Of a stretch of 64,000 nt of DNA, positions 19,469-28,934 are shown in pieces. A program made the translations under genes and the position numbers. Position 1 is the first letter of the stretch. Every line of letters begins with the position of its first letter. This DNA is from Berkiella_A sp964633725 (GTDB lineage: Bacteria; Pseudomonadota; Gammaproteobacteria; Berkiellales; Berkiellaceae), in contig CAZWHY010000005.1 of the NCBI GenBank assembly GCA_964633725.1, positions 39,400 through 103,399 on the forward strand, read 5' to 3'. Below the pieces are notes generated by a model. That model had not been told where the DNA came from. It made no database searches and saw only the letters and a list, made by a program, of their open reading frames with translations.

Positions 19469-21631
19469 TTATTCTTCCTGTTCTTGATTATCATTACATT
19501 TCAATTTTAATGGCTTATGTGTCTTTTGCCAGTATCTAATGCCTGCGGGCACCAATGCTAACATGAACAAACCCAATCCTAACCAGATAGGCCAAAAAAT
19601 CGCATGGTTCCAAGCGGTTCGCTGACTGGCTCGTTGCTTCGTATCAATGGAAATATATTTTAAGGTGTTACGCGACATCGCATTCGCCTTAAAAGGCCCC
19701 ATCCATTCGTGGCTCAAACTATATAATTTAGGATGGTAACCCCAAATCCAGGGGGCATCTTCTTGCAATATCTGAATCATTTCATCTAGCAATTGTAAGC
19801 GCTCTGTATTATTCGGCATGCTTTTTACTTTATCAAACAGAGTATTAAATTTAGGGTTATCATAGTTTGCTGCATTCTCTCCCCCAGTTTTTGTTTTGCC
19901 ATTTGGGCCATACAACAAAAACAAGAAATTTTCTGGATCAGGGTAATCCGCATTCCAGCCCCAAGAAAATATTTGCGCATCCCCATTGCGCATTTTATCT
20001 TGAAAACGATTGTATTGCGTTGCCCGAACGACTAGTTCGATACCTAGTTTTTTAAATTGTTTTCTGATCCAAGCATATAATGCATGCGTATCTGGCCCAC
20101 CGCCTACAACCGCATCAAGATGCAAAACCAAAGGCTTAGTTGTTTTAGGATCGATCCCATCTGCAAACCCTGCTTCCGCTAATAATTTTTTCGCCGTATC
20201 AATGTTCTTTCGAGTAGATTGTGTTTCATAGATCGTATGATTGTATTTGTTATTTTGAAAACCAAATATGCCAGGTGGCAAAGGACTTTGCGCGACAAAG
20301 CCTCGACCATTTTGGAAAATATTAATATACTCTTCCACATCAAAAACGATGGATATCGCTTGTCTTAACTTTTTATTATTGACAGACAAGCCCCCTACCA
20401 CATCATCGAGCATATTAAACCCCCAATAATAAGTGCTAGGGACAACGGAAGTACTCAGCTTAATACCTTTGCCTTTTAACGCATGGCTTAAGTCAAAGCT
20501 CCCCATTGTGTTGGCTTGTAATGCTTGATCAAAGCTATCTGAACTAATACCAGATTGATCATAATAGCCTTGTAAGAATTTATTCCAATAAGGGATACTT
20601 TCTTTTTCCAAAATAAATCGAATCTCATCCAAAAAGGGAAGCTGTTTACCCGCCAAATCAGATAGCCCCATAGCTTTATCTTCTGGCATACTATCAATAG
20701 GGTATTGCTCTCCGTGATAATTTGGATTGCGTTGTAATAATATTTGTAAGTTTGGATTATTATCGGCCAAGATATAAGGCCCTGTGCCGACTGGGTACCA
20801 ATCCAACGTTAAATTTTGTTCTATCAAGACATCTTGCGCATAAAATTGCGTGACTTCCCATGGCATGGGCGCAAAAAATGGCATAGCCAACCAATACAAT
20901 AATTGTGGGTAGTGACCTTTGATTTTGATTTCATAAGTCGTGTCATCTATTGCTTTGACCCCTGATAAGTCAAATTGTCGCAAATCGACCCATCCAGATT
21001 TATGGTCTAATTCTTTTCTAAGCTTATCAAAACCAATAATATATTCACTCATAAAGCCAAAAATAGGCGAGTTTAATTTTGGATCGGCAAGACGTTTGAT
21101 TTGGTAAACAAAATCTTCTGCGGTTAAGACTCGACTATCTTGTATTTCAAAATCTAACGGGGTTCCATATTCTTCTGCTTGTTCCTCACTCAAATGATGA
21201 TAGAGAAACTCGCCTGTTTTTTTGTTTTTAGCAAATGCAGGATGTGGCTGAAATCGAATATTGGGTTTAATCTGGATAGTATAAGTGCTATATGCAATTG
21301 CTTGCTTATCTACATCTGCAATTTCTGCGCCTTGTTGATTAAAATAACGCACCACAGGCATTTGGGTTGCCACCAAAGGCTCTAATGTATAAGGTCGCTT
21401 GAGGTAATGGTATTGTAATGGTGGCTCATATACTTGATTGGTAATAATCCACTCATTGGAAGAATATGAACGCGCAGGATCCAGATGTTTTGGCCGCTCG
21501 CTAAAAGAGGTGTATAAAGTATCACTCTCACCATTCGCATTAGGATAAGGGTTATTCAGCGACTCATCGCCACACCCTACAGCAAAAATACAGATCCCAA
21601 TGCTTATCAACCCTTTAAATTTAGCCAACAT
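19469..21631 (-). CDS. yejA: Peptide ABC importer substrate-binding protein (YejA type), lipoprotein
   Basis: Family 5 extracellular solute-binding protein that captures peptides in the periplasm. I chose ATG at 21631, preceded by GGAAGA, over the TTG at 21655. The 720-residue form then starts with a short hydrophobic signal and a lipobox-like AVGC with Cys20. The family core is visible as LDPARSYSSNEW, the ligand-domain block WYPVGTGPYIL, and late WGWNADYPDPENFLFLLYG. Unlike E. coli YejA (about 604 residues, soluble) it also has a C-terminal hydrophobic helix at about 678-700 with a basic tail, so it may be anchored at both ends. First gene of the operon, divergent from fabI. Confidence 0.85.
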   Translation of the reverse strand: MLAKFKGLISIGICIFAVGCGDESLNNPYPNANGESDTLYTSFSERPKHLDPARSYSSNEWIITNQVYEPPLQYHYLKRPYTLEPLVATQMPVVRYFNQQGAEIADVDKQAIAYSTYTIQIKPNIRFQPHPAFAKNKKTGEFLYHHLSEEQAEEYGTPLDFEIQDSRVLTAEDFVYQIKRLADPKLNSPIFGFMSEYIIGFDKLRKELDHKSGWVDLRQFDLSGVKAIDDTTYEIKIKGHYPQLLYWLAMPFFAPMPWEVTQFYAQDVLIEQNLTLDWYPVGTGPYILADNNPNLQILLQRNPNYHGEQYPIDSMPEDKAMGLSDLAGKQLPFLDEIRFILEKESIPYWNKFLQGYYDQSGISSDSFDQALQANTMGSFDLSHALKGKGIKLSTSVVPSTYYWGFNMLDDVVGGLSVNNKKLRQAISIVFDVEEYINIFQNGRGFVAQSPLPPGIFGFQNNKYNHTIYETQSTRKNIDTAKKLLAEAGFADGIDPKTTKPLVLHLDAVVGGGPDTHALYAWIRKQFKKLGIELVVRATQYNRFQDKMRNGDAQIFSWGWNADYPDPENFLFLLYGPNGKTKTGGENAANYDNPKFNTLFDKVKSMPNNTERLQLLDEMIQILQEDAPWIWGYHPKLYSLSHEWMGPFKANAMSRNTLKYISIDTKQRASQRTAWNHAIFWPIWLGLGLFMLALVPAGIRYWQKTHKPLKLKCNDNQEQEE

Positions 21632-21719
21632 ACTTCTTCCATGTAATTTGGGCAATTCTTTCTAGCAACAATTAGTATATAATAAGCAACTTATTTTGTG
21701 TCCACAATGGCTAAATCAT

Positions 21720-21733
21720 TAGTTAATTAACTA
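21720..21733. promoter_or_regulatory. 14-base perfect palindrome in the fabI/yejA divergent promoter region
   Basis: TAGTTAATTAACTA reads the same on both strands and lies in the 150-base gap between the two divergent genes. Position and symmetry suggest an operator, but AT-rich palindromes arise easily by chance. Confidence 0.3.
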
Positions 21734-21782
21734 TATTTTCTATGGGTTTTCTATAGTGGCGATCCATGATTGGAGGTAAACC

Positions 21783-22565
21783 ATGGGATTTTTATCCGGT
21801 AAAAAAGTATTAATTGCGGGTCTCATTAGCAACAAGTCCATTGCAGCGGGCATTGCAGAAGCCATGCATCGAGAAGGCGCTGAATTGGCCTTTACTTACC
21901 AAACAGAAAAATTTAAAGACCGTGTGGAAAAACTAGCAGCGCAATGGGGCTCTAATATAGCCATACCATGTGATGTCTCAAGCGACGAAGAAATTGCCCA
22001 TGCTTTTGAAGTTCTGGCTTCAAAATGGGACAAAGTCGATGTTGTGATTCATTCTGTTGCATTTGCACCCTCCGATCAATTATCTGGTGCCTATCACGAA
22101 GTGGTCACAAGAGAAGGTTTCCATATAGCGCACGATGTCAGCTCATATAGCTTTGCTGCACTTGCTAAGGCAGCCCAACCTATGATGAGCCCTAATGGCT
22201 CTTTCTTATCTCTAAGCTATTTAGGTGCGGTACGTAGCATGCCCAACTATAACGTGATGGGTTTGGCCAAAGCCAGTTTAGAAGCCAACATCCGTTATTT
22301 GGCGAGCAGCTTAGGTCCATTGGGCATTAGAGTCAATGGCATATCAGCAGGCCCTATTAAAACGCTTGCGGCTTCCGGCATTAAGAGCTTCAAAAAAATG
22401 TTGTCTTATAATGAGTCTGTGACCCCATTACGCAAAAACATCACCGCACTAGAAGTCGGCAACGTCGCTGCATTTTTATGCTCTGATTTAGCCTCTGGTA
22501 TTACAGGTGAAATTGTCAATGTGGATGCTGGGTTTAGCACGATTGCCATGCCTGATTTGCAGTAA
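21783..22565 (+). CDS. fabI: Enoyl-[acyl-carrier-protein] reductase (NADH)
   Basis: Last reductive step of each fatty-acid elongation cycle. The 260 residues match FabI closely: the modified nucleotide motif GLISNKSIAAGIA, the SVAFAP block, and the active-site residues Tyr146, Tyr156 and Lys163 in SYLGAV and NYNVMGLAKAS, at the same numbers as in the E. coli enzyme. GGAGG lies 7 bases before the ATG. A strong terminator follows. The target class of triclosan and isoniazid-type inhibitors. Confidence 0.97.
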   Translation: MGFLSGKKVLIAGLISNKSIAAGIAEAMHREGAELAFTYQTEKFKDRVEKLAAQWGSNIAIPCDVSSDEEIAHAFEVLASKWDKVDVVIHSVAFAPSDQLSGAYHEVVTREGFHIAHDVSSYSFAALAKAAQPMMSPNGSFLSLSYLGAVRSMPNYNVMGLAKASLEANIRYLASSLGPLGIRVNGISAGPIKTLAASGIKSFKKMLSYNESVTPLRKNITALEVGNVAAFLCSDLASGITGEIVNVDAGFSTIAMPDLQ

Positions 22566-22574
22566 TAAGCCTTC

Positions 22575-22608
22575 ATATTCTCTCCCAAACACTGGGAGAG
22601 AATATTTT
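22575..22608. terminator. Rho-independent terminator after fabI
   Basis: A 13-base perfect stem (22575-22587 with 22593-22605), a 5-base loop and a T run end fabI transcription. It also lies just past the stop of the convergent EF-hand gene. Confidence 0.9.
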
Positions 22609-22617
22609 AATAATGCA

Positions 22618-22848
22618 TTACTTTGGTCTTTTCTTCTTTTTCTTATCTTTTTTGTCAGAGTCATCCCCCAAAATACCCCAACCTTCTACCAGCCCGACTA
22701 CAGTCTCAACACCATCTTTAATCGCACCAATAGCCGCATCTTTTTCTGCCTGGCTCACAACGCCATCATCATTGGTATCGACTATATCTGTCGCGAATTT
22801 GACACCTTTGTCTTTTGTATCTTTTAAGCAAGTGAAAACATTCCCCAC
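22618..22848 (-). CDS. Small EF-hand protein with N-myristoylation-like start
   Basis: The 76-residue product starts at a GTG with an excellent site, AGGAGG spaced 5 bases, so the N terminus is well supported. Residues 24-35 form a canonical EF-hand loop (D24, N26, D28, G29, V30, S32, E35), so calcium binding is likely. The start MGNVFTC fits the eukaryotic N-myristoylation pattern (Gly2, Thr6) with Cys7 available for palmitoylation. The end is a lysine cluster, KKDKKKKKRPK, that could bind acidic membranes or act as a nuclear signal. No signal peptide is seen. These features suit a protein acting inside a eukaryotic cell, which is inference. No named family recognised. Confidence 0.75.
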   Translation of the reverse strand: MGNVFTCLKDTKDKGVKFATDIVDTNDDGVVSQAEKDAAIGAIKDGVETVVGLVEGWGILGDDSDKKDKKKKKRPK

Positions 22849-23062
22849 AATAGCCTCCTTGTGAAATTTATTATTTCATCTTGATTTATTTTTAACAACC
22901 CATGCAGCTATAGCGCTTAATTATCTTATCAAAATACTATACTGCTAATTATCTTATCAAAATACTATACTGCCTAAAAAAAATAGCATATTTGTTTTCT
23001 ATAAAATACTATATAAAAAACACCCTGTCGTTCTTCCTAAAATCAAAACCGCTTATGTCTAA
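22849..23062. other. Upstream region with a 28-bp tandem duplication
   Basis: A 28-base sequence beginning TAATTATCTTATC occurs twice in tandem at 22918-22945 and 22946-22973. The second genomic copy of this region (near 28764-28850) has only one shortened unit and lacks the following AT-rich stretch. The rest of the region is the shared 5' flank of the duplicated gene. Confidence 0.8.
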
Positions 23063-23092
23063 TTGCCAATAATTATTTTTACATGATATAAA
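23063..23092 (+). promoter_or_regulatory. Candidate promoter of duplicated gene, copy 1
   Basis: TTGCCA (23063-23068) and TATAAA (23087-23092) are spaced 18 bases. The same elements occur unchanged before copy 2 (28854-28883). Confidence 0.45.
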
Positions 23093-23143
23093 TAAAACTC
23101 GTACTTTGCTTGAATCATTGATTTATTTGACATGGAGGTCAAC

Positions 23144-23800
23144 ATGCAAGGAAATAATGAACCCCTACCTATCCAGCCTAATCAAGATAATATTATGTTC
23201 TCTGATATAGATGATATAGAAGATGAGCCGACTCAAAAAAAACCATCAAAACTCTGGCGAAACCTAAGCTTAACCATTCTACCAGCGGCTGCTATTTTAT
23301 TATTTATGTCTAGACCCATTATTGGCTACCTTAGCCGAGAAGCTTGTTATTATGTGCAAGGCCAAGCCCCTGTGCCTGAATATAACCCGTTAAAATGGGC
23401 ACAGTTTGCTTGGCATGGCAGCACAACTTTTTACAAATGTGAATGGATGGGACATATAGGATTTGATTGGCCTAATATCGTCGATTGGCTGAGCCAAAGA
23501 GGCTCGTCTGTGGTAACTTCATTAGGCGGATATGCCACATGGAAGAGCTTGAGTACTTGCCTTAAGAAAAAAACCATGAGCAAAGAAGAGAAAGATAGGT
23601 TAAGAGAGCTCGCTCAATGCATCCAGGTAAAAGAAACACGAGGCGAGACAACCCCCAACGAAGTGTATTTTACCGAGGCTTTACGCTTTTCAAAAAGTCC
23701 TAATCATGCTCAAAGGGATGAAAGATTTGATTTTCATGTTGGAGAGGATTCAAGCTTTTCTCGCGAAGGGATACAGCTTATGTCCAGAGCGTTTAAATAA
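23144..23800 (+). CDS. Single-pass membrane protein, duplicated gene copy 1
   Basis: No named family recognised. I start at ATG 23144, since GGAGG ends 5 bases before it; the upstream ATG at 23132 overlaps that site. The 218-residue protein has an acidic N terminus (DIDDIEDEP), one clear transmembrane helix at about 41-63, then a Cys- and Trp-containing region and a charged C-terminal part. A near copy lies at 28935-29600. The first half and the 5' flank are almost identical, while the second half shows more substitutions. Copy 1 lacks four residues (VLGG) present in copy 2, and its last residues (SRAFK) differ because homology stops at about base 23784, beside an IS256-type remnant. Copy 1 may be the degraded member. 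Confidence 0.75.
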   Translation: MQGNNEPLPIQPNQDNIMFSDIDDIEDEPTQKKPSKLWRNLSLTILPAAAILLFMSRPIIGYLSREACYYVQGQAPVPEYNPLKWAQFAWHGSTTFYKCEWMGHIGFDWPNIVDWLSQRGSSVVTSLGGYATWKSLSTCLKKKTMSKEEKDRLRELAQCIQVKETRGETTPNEVYFTEALRFSKSPNHAQRDERFDFHVGEDSSFSREGIQLMSRAFK

Positions 23801-23834
23801 ATGTGTCAGTCCTGATATTTTATTGCCGTCACTA

Positions 23835-24060
23835 AGACAGCGAAAATCCGAGTACTTCTTTAAACCCTTCTTGATTAATGGTATAAGGATGCTTTGGTTA
23901 CAACGCGGCCTTCTTCTCGTTGTTTGAAAAACATAGCATCTAAAAAAATAATAGGATACATGTCCTCGACATGGCTTGAAATATCTCTATAGCTTGTTCC
24001 AATGCCAAATAGACTCAATACCTTCTGATCGTAACCATTCAGCACATTTTCATTAAAAAC
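23835..24060 (-). pseudogene. Remnant of an IS256-family (mutator) transposase
   Basis: Minus-strand translation gives pieces of an IS256-type transposase: VLSLFGIGTSYRDISSHVED, then FLDAMFFK..EEGRVVTKA, then in another frame INQEGFKEVLGFSLS. These match the family blocks for the helix-turn-helix region, the first DDE Asp (LDA) and the EGKKEVLG segment. A frameshift at about 23880, stops after LGFSLS and an internal deletion between VED and the LDA block show it is dead. It abuts the 3' end of the duplicated gene copy 1. Confidence 0.8.
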
Positions 24061-24447
24061 GATTACCCTTGAATTAATCAGGGTTTATTGCAAAGCGACT
24101 CAAACTTGACCGCCAAGAAACGTCACCCTAAAAATGCGATAATTTGTGAAATATTCAGCTTAAATGGTAATTTGAAATAAAATAAGCTGAATGATTACAG
24201 CTCAACTTACTTGATCCATCTACTCATTTCCCCTTGTTCTATTGACCATAGCTTTCTTGAAATATCGTGTATAAACACTATGATCTATTGGCCTATCACA
24301 TTAAAAACTGTTACAGAACAGCCTAATTACAATAACTAGTACCTTGGTACAGTTCATACCTAGCTGTATTCCTTTAAAATTAATTTAAGTAGGGATACTT
24401 GGATTCATCAGGACGGAATCTTGTATATACATTAATATTGGAAAAAA
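24061..24447. other. Upstream region of the CSLREA adhesin
   Basis: No gene seen. The part nearest 24061 may still hold decayed transposase sequence. A short inverted repeat, GTACC TT GGTAC, lies near 24341-24352. The adhesin start at 24448 has only a weak purine-rich site (GGAAAAAA). Confidence 0.4.
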
Positions 24448-27400
24448 ATGGCTATAAATTCAAAAAATGATATAACCACTAAAGTGGAACCTGAAACTGA
24501 GACTATGGATGCTCTTGATCCCAAGGTGAGGCTCCAAGTATCACTGGAAGGCGTTATTGTCCCGTTTCAAAATTCGACTTTACCATATCAGAACTTATAT
24601 TTATCCTTTGAAGAAACATTTATTCAATATGCTTCATTTAGTGCTCAGCAATTAGAAGCTGAGTATGAACAGTTTTTGAATACTGGTGAAGAGGATTTTA
24701 AGTTTTTAGATTTAGAGTTCGAACAACTATTTGATGTTCCTGTTAGTGGCGGAGCAGAGTTGGCGGAACTATTATTGGTTGTCAATGAAGGCACGGTTCA
24801 ATCAGTTGCTCGAGACATTGTGGCAGAGCCATCTGACGATAGTAGGTTCAAAGGCATTACTTCTAAAGAAAGAGATCTATCGGAATCAAGTAATTCGGAA
24901 TTTAGAGCGCCAGAGGATATTTTACCACTTAATAATGAACCAGTGGTTAATGTTAATGTCGATGTAGACGTTTGTTCCTTAGTGGTTAATACTACAATGG
25001 ATGTTGTTAGTAGCGCTGATAGTCTTAACTCGCTTCGCGAGGCTATAAACTGTGCTAATGCCCATGCAGGAACGGACACTATTACATTGGGAGCAGGCAC
25101 TTATACTTTATCTTTAGCAGGCACAGGTGAAAGTGCCAATGCAACAGGAGACTTAGATGTAACGGATAGTTTAATTATTGAAGGCGCAGGTGCGGCAAAT
25201 ACTATTATTGATGCAGCTGATATTGATAGAGTATTAGAGGTAGTTGGAATCGGCACTTCATTAACGCTACGGAATTTGACGATTACGGGTGGTAATTTAA
25301 TAGCAGGCCAAGGTGCCGGTGTACTGACTACAAGTGGTACCCTTACTGTTGAAAATGTTATATTTACTGATAATGAATCAAGTGGTACTGCTAGTGCTGG
25401 TGCTATTGCGCTTGTTGGTGCTGGTGCAACAGGTACCATCGATAATTCATTGTTTGATGCAAATAAATCAGGAGGTAGTGCTGGGGCAATTTTGGTTGAG
25501 GGTAATGCTTCAGATTTAACCGTTAATAATAGTACATTCCAAAACAATACTGCCACTTTAAATGGTGGTGCTATCAGTATTGCAGGTAGTACAACATCAT
25601 CCATTAACAACTCTTTATTTACTGATAACCAAGGAAGGAATGGCGGCGCATTATATATTAATGGCATGGCGACAATCACCAACAGTATATTTGATAGCAA
25701 TGATGCAATCCCCGCCGGTGTTTCACAAGGTGACGGTGGCGCAATTGCAGCTTTTAGCAATGCAGTTGTAAACATCAGCAATAGTACAATCAGTAATAAT
25801 ACATCAGATGATGGCGGTGGTTTGCTTCTTCGAAATTCAGCATCCGTTACCATAACCAATAGTACCATTTCCGGAAATAGTGCGACTGATATTGGTGGTG
25901 GGATTCGGGTGAGAAACAGTGGTACGTTGGATGTATTTAACTCAACGATCACACTCAATCAATCGAGTAATCCTGCTGGTGGTACCGGTGGTATTTTCAT
26001 GGATTCTGGAACGGTTGAACTGACGAGTACCATTGTTGCAGGCAATATTACTGCTGGAAATCAAGCTTTTGCAGATGTTAGAGATAGGTTTGGTAATGCA
26101 ACAGAAACCAGTGGTGGTAATAACTTAATTGGTATAGATGATGGCGCCCCTGGATTCAGTGGTGGCGCTGGTGACCAATCAGGTACCGCCGTGAGCCCAT
26201 TAGATTCTAAATTAGGTGTTCTTCAAGACAATGGCGGGTTTACAGCTGGTGAAACCTCAACAGCTCAAACAGTTCAAACACATTTAGCAGATGTTGGTAG
26301 TCCTGTCATTGATATGGGAAGCAATACACAAACATTGACTAACGATCAACGCGGCGCAGGCTTTGCAAGAGAAGACAATGGCACAGCTGATATTGGAGCA
26401 GTAGAAACATCAGTCACTTGTTCATTAGTGGTTGACACCACAACAGATGTTGTAAACGCAGGAGATGCTGTGAACTCCTTACGTGAAGCCATTGATTGTG
26501 CCAATATGACTGCAGGAACAGATACCATTACACTGGGTGCAGGCACTTATACTTTATTGCTAGCAGGCGCAGGTGAAGATGCGAATGCGACAGGAGATTT
26601 CGATGTTACCGATAGCTTGATTATCGAAGGTGCGGGAGCAGGTTCCACCATTATTGATGGGGCAGATTTAGATAGATTATTTCATGTGCTCGGAGCCGGT
26701 ACAACGCTAACGCTGAGAAACCTTACTGTTCAAGAGGGCAATGTTGCAGATAATGGTGGTGCGGTTTTTGTAGAAGTAGATAATAGCATTATTATAGAGG
26801 ACGCGACTATTAGTGCTAATGAAGCCTCTAGACATGGTGGTGCAATTTTTGCTTTAGCAGGGACAACAACGAAGGTTACGAACGCACTCTTTGATAACAA
26901 CTCAGCAGTTGGGCGAGATGGGGGCGCAATCAGAATAGTGGATAGCGTAGCAAACGCTGCTACCGTCACTGTCAATAATAGTACCTTCCAAAATAATACT
27001 GCTGCCAGAGGTGGTGGTGCTATAAATAGTCATCGTGGTACAATAACAACAATTAATGACTCATTGTTTGATAGTAATTCTACAGGTGCTGGTGGGGGTC
27101 CATGGGGTGGTGGCGCCGTATATCTATTTGGAGGTGATACCAATATTGATAACAGTATTTTCTCTGGAAATAAAGTACTATCTGCTAATGGAGATGGTGG
27201 AGCCATTAAGTTTTTTGGCGGCTCAAACACTTCAATATTTAGCAATTCGACCTTTAGTGGTAACGAAGCAGGCGACCGAGGCGGTGCGATTATGCTAGCT
27301 GGAGCTTCTAGCACCATCACCAATACAACGTTTTCAAGCAACAACGCGACCGCTGGTGGGGCCATTCATGCACAAAGTGGTGATATTGATATATTTAACA

Positions 27401-28539
27401 CTACCATAACAGGCAATGATGGAGTGGGTGGTGGAATTAATGTTCGTGATGGTCAAGTTGAGTTTGCTAGTACCATTATTGCTGGGAATACAGTAGGTGG
27501 AGTCGGTACAAGCACCACAGCAGATCTTAATATAGAAGGCAGTACTGTAGGCACATTTACCAGTCAAGGTAATAACATAGTTGGTGTATTAAATGCCTCC
27601 CTTACCCCCTTGGGAAGCGACCAAACAGGTACAGCCGGAACGCCTTTAGACGCTCAATTAGGTGCACTTCAAAATAATGGTGGATTTTTGGCTGGAGAAA
27701 CATCAACGCAACAGACAGTTCAAACGCACTTACCGGATGCGGGCAGCCCCGTAATTGATATGGGAAGCAATACTCAAGCTTTAACCACCGATCAACGTGG
27801 TGCAGGCTTTGCAAGAGAAGACAATGGCACAGCTGATATTGGAGCAGTAGAAAATATACCACCTGTAATTCTTGATTTAGACGGCGATGGCATAGAGCTT
27901 GTCTCAGCTGCAAATTCCTCTATTATTTGGACAAGTGAAGATGGCTCAGTATTTAAAACCGGTTGGGTTGGCGCAGATGATGGTATTTTAGTTTATGATG
28001 AGAATCAAGACGGCCAGTTTAGCGGGCTAGAGGAGATTCAGCTTGCTAGTTATCATGTCGATGCCAAGACAGATCTGGAAGGATTAGCCTTAGCATTTGA
28101 TAGTAATCAAGATGGTGTCTTTGATGCGCAAGATGCAGAGTTTAGTCAGTTTGCGATTTGGCAGGATATCAATCAAGATGGGGTGAGCCAAGCCAATGAA
28201 TTTACCTCTATTATTGATTCTACGGTTGAGAGTATTTATTTAACCTCAGATGGTATACAAAGTATTGTAGAAGGCAACATAGTCTATGGCACTTCATATT
28301 ATTTAGATACTAGTGGTAATAGCTATGCTGTTGGTGATGTTGGATTACAAATACTAGATGTTTTTGAAGACACTACAATTGACTCTAGTCTGGATACTAG
28401 TTTACCTGAAAGTATACCAAGCGAATCAGCCAATGAGGCTTATAATTCTGCACAACAAAACAATGCGGTTCCTAATTATGAGCAAAACTTAGACAATAGC
28501 ATAGAACAACAAAACAACCCAAATGAGTTTGGTGTTTAA
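24448..28539 (+). CDS. Large CSLREA / parallel beta-helix surface protein
   Basis: The 1363 residues form a secreted adhesin-like protein without a classical signal peptide. Residues about 25-125 are a non-repetitive N-terminal module also found in the protein at 51995-55030. Two CSLREA motifs start at Cys176 and Cys658 (CSLVVNTT..LREA), each followed by long runs of right-handed beta-helix repeats rich in N-N-S-T-F and GGAI. From about residue 1138 a calcium-binding C-terminal module follows (DLDGDGIELVS, then EF-hand-like DSNQDGVFDAQD and DINQDGVSQANE), ending NNPNEFGV. The same C-terminal module ends the giant protein at 58042. Export by a type I system is plausible given the missing signal peptide, but no exporter genes are in the window. 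Confidence 0.85.
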   Translation: MAINSKNDITTKVEPETETMDALDPKVRLQVSLEGVIVPFQNSTLPYQNLYLSFEETFIQYASFSAQQLEAEYEQFLNTGEEDFKFLDLEFEQLFDVPVSGGAELAELLLVVNEGTVQSVARDIVAEPSDDSRFKGITSKERDLSESSNSEFRAPEDILPLNNEPVVNVNVDVDVCSLVVNTTMDVVSSADSLNSLREAINCANAHAGTDTITLGAGTYTLSLAGTGESANATGDLDVTDSLIIEGAGAANTIIDAADIDRVLEVVGIGTSLTLRNLTITGGNLIAGQGAGVLTTSGTLTVENVIFTDNESSGTASAGAIALVGAGATGTIDNSLFDANKSGGSAGAILVEGNASDLTVNNSTFQNNTATLNGGAISIAGSTTSSINNSLFTDNQGRNGGALYINGMATITNSIFDSNDAIPAGVSQGDGGAIAAFSNAVVNISNSTISNNTSDDGGGLLLRNSASVTITNSTISGNSATDIGGGIRVRNSGTLDVFNSTITLNQSSNPAGGTGGIFMDSGTVELTSTIVAGNITAGNQAFADVRDRFGNATETSGGNNLIGIDDGAPGFSGGAGDQSGTAVSPLDSKLGVLQDNGGFTAGETSTAQTVQTHLADVGSPVIDMGSNTQTLTNDQRGAGFAREDNGTADIGAVETSVTCSLVVDTTTDVVNAGDAVNSLREAIDCANMTAGTDTITLGAGTYTLLLAGAGEDANATGDFDVTDSLIIEGAGAGSTIIDGADLDRLFHVLGAGTTLTLRNLTVQEGNVADNGGAVFVEVDNSIIIEDATISANEASRHGGAIFALAGTTTKVTNALFDNNSAVGRDGGAIRIVDSVANAATVTVNNSTFQNNTAARGGGAINSHRGTITTINDSLFDSNSTGAGGGPWGGGAVYLFGGDTNIDNSIFSGNKVLSANGDGGAIKFFGGSNTSIFSNSTFSGNEAGDRGGAIMLAGASSTITNTTFSSNNATAGGAIHAQSGDIDIFNTTITGNDGVGGGINVRDGQVEFASTIIAGNTVGGVGTSTTADLNIEGSTVGTFTSQGNNIVGVLNASLTPLGSDQTGTAGTPLDAQLGALQNNGGFLAGETSTQQTVQTHLPDAGSPVIDMGSNTQALTTDQRGAGFAREDNGTADIGAVENIPPVILDLDGDGIELVSAANSSIIWTSEDGSVFKTGWVGADDGILVYDENQDGQFSGLEEIQLASYHVDAKTDLEGLALAFDSNQDGVFDAQDAEFSQFAIWQDINQDGVSQANEFTSIIDSTVESIYLTSDGIQSIVEGNIVYGTSYYLDTSGNSYAVGDVGLQILDVFEDTTIDSSLDTSLPESIPSESANEAYNSAQQNNAVPNYEQNLDNSIEQQNNPNEFGV

Positions 28540-28559
28540 ATTAAAAGAGGATATTCATC

Positions 28560-28660
28560 GGCACTGTTGCAAGAATATTTTTTTTCAAATAATTTTCAGG
28601 GGGGGGCTTTGCATTACGCAGCTAACCCGAATAATTTTCTGATAAAGATGTTTTGTTGCG
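28560..28660 (-). pseudogene. Right-end remnant of an IS6-family element
   Basis: GGCACTGTTGCAA (28560-28572) matches the known IS6/IS26 terminal inverted repeat. Read inward on the minus strand, a short frame ends FIRKLFGLAA followed by TAA (28614-28616), as IS6-family transposases do, at the expected distance of about 50 bases from the end. Only the last dozen or so codons remain, and upstream sequence is unrelated. It lies 20 bases after the adhesin stop codon. Confidence 0.7.
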
Positions 28661-28722
28661 AGCGTCTCTAATGTGGATATTTAAAAAATTGAATACGATG
28701 CTTTAGATGCTGAGTTTGCCTT

Positions 28723-28763
28723 GATGAGATGATAAAACGGTAAGTTATTACATGCCCATTCCT
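28723..28763 (-). repeat. Dispersed repeat, one end of a MITE-like element
   Basis: This is the reverse orientation of the 24-base core (28740-28763: GTAAGTTATT then ACATGCCCATTCCT), preceded by a shared flank GATGAGATGATAAAACG. The same 41-base end recurs at 29754-29794 and in degenerate form at 38271-38317. It marks the upstream limit of the duplicated-gene copy 2 region. Confidence 0.85.
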
Positions 28764-28853
28764 TATGTAGCTATAGCGCTTAATTATCTTATAAAAATAC
28801 TATATAAAAAACACCCTGTCGTTTTTCCTAAAATCAAAACCGCTTATGTCTAA

Positions 28854-28883
28854 TTGCCAATAATTATTTTTACATGATATAAA
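28854..28883 (+). promoter_or_regulatory. Candidate promoter of duplicated gene, copy 2
   Basis: TTGCCA and TATAAA have an 18-base spacer, identical to the elements before copy 1. Confidence 0.45.
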
Positions 28884-28934
28884 TAAAACTCGTACTTTGC
28901 TTGAATCATTGATTTATTTGACATGGAGGTCAAC

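Noticed and set aside
25101..25958. Long open frame antisense to the adhesin
   Set aside because: It is the complement of Gly/Asn-rich repeats, so absence of stops follows from composition. No ribosome-binding site or domain.
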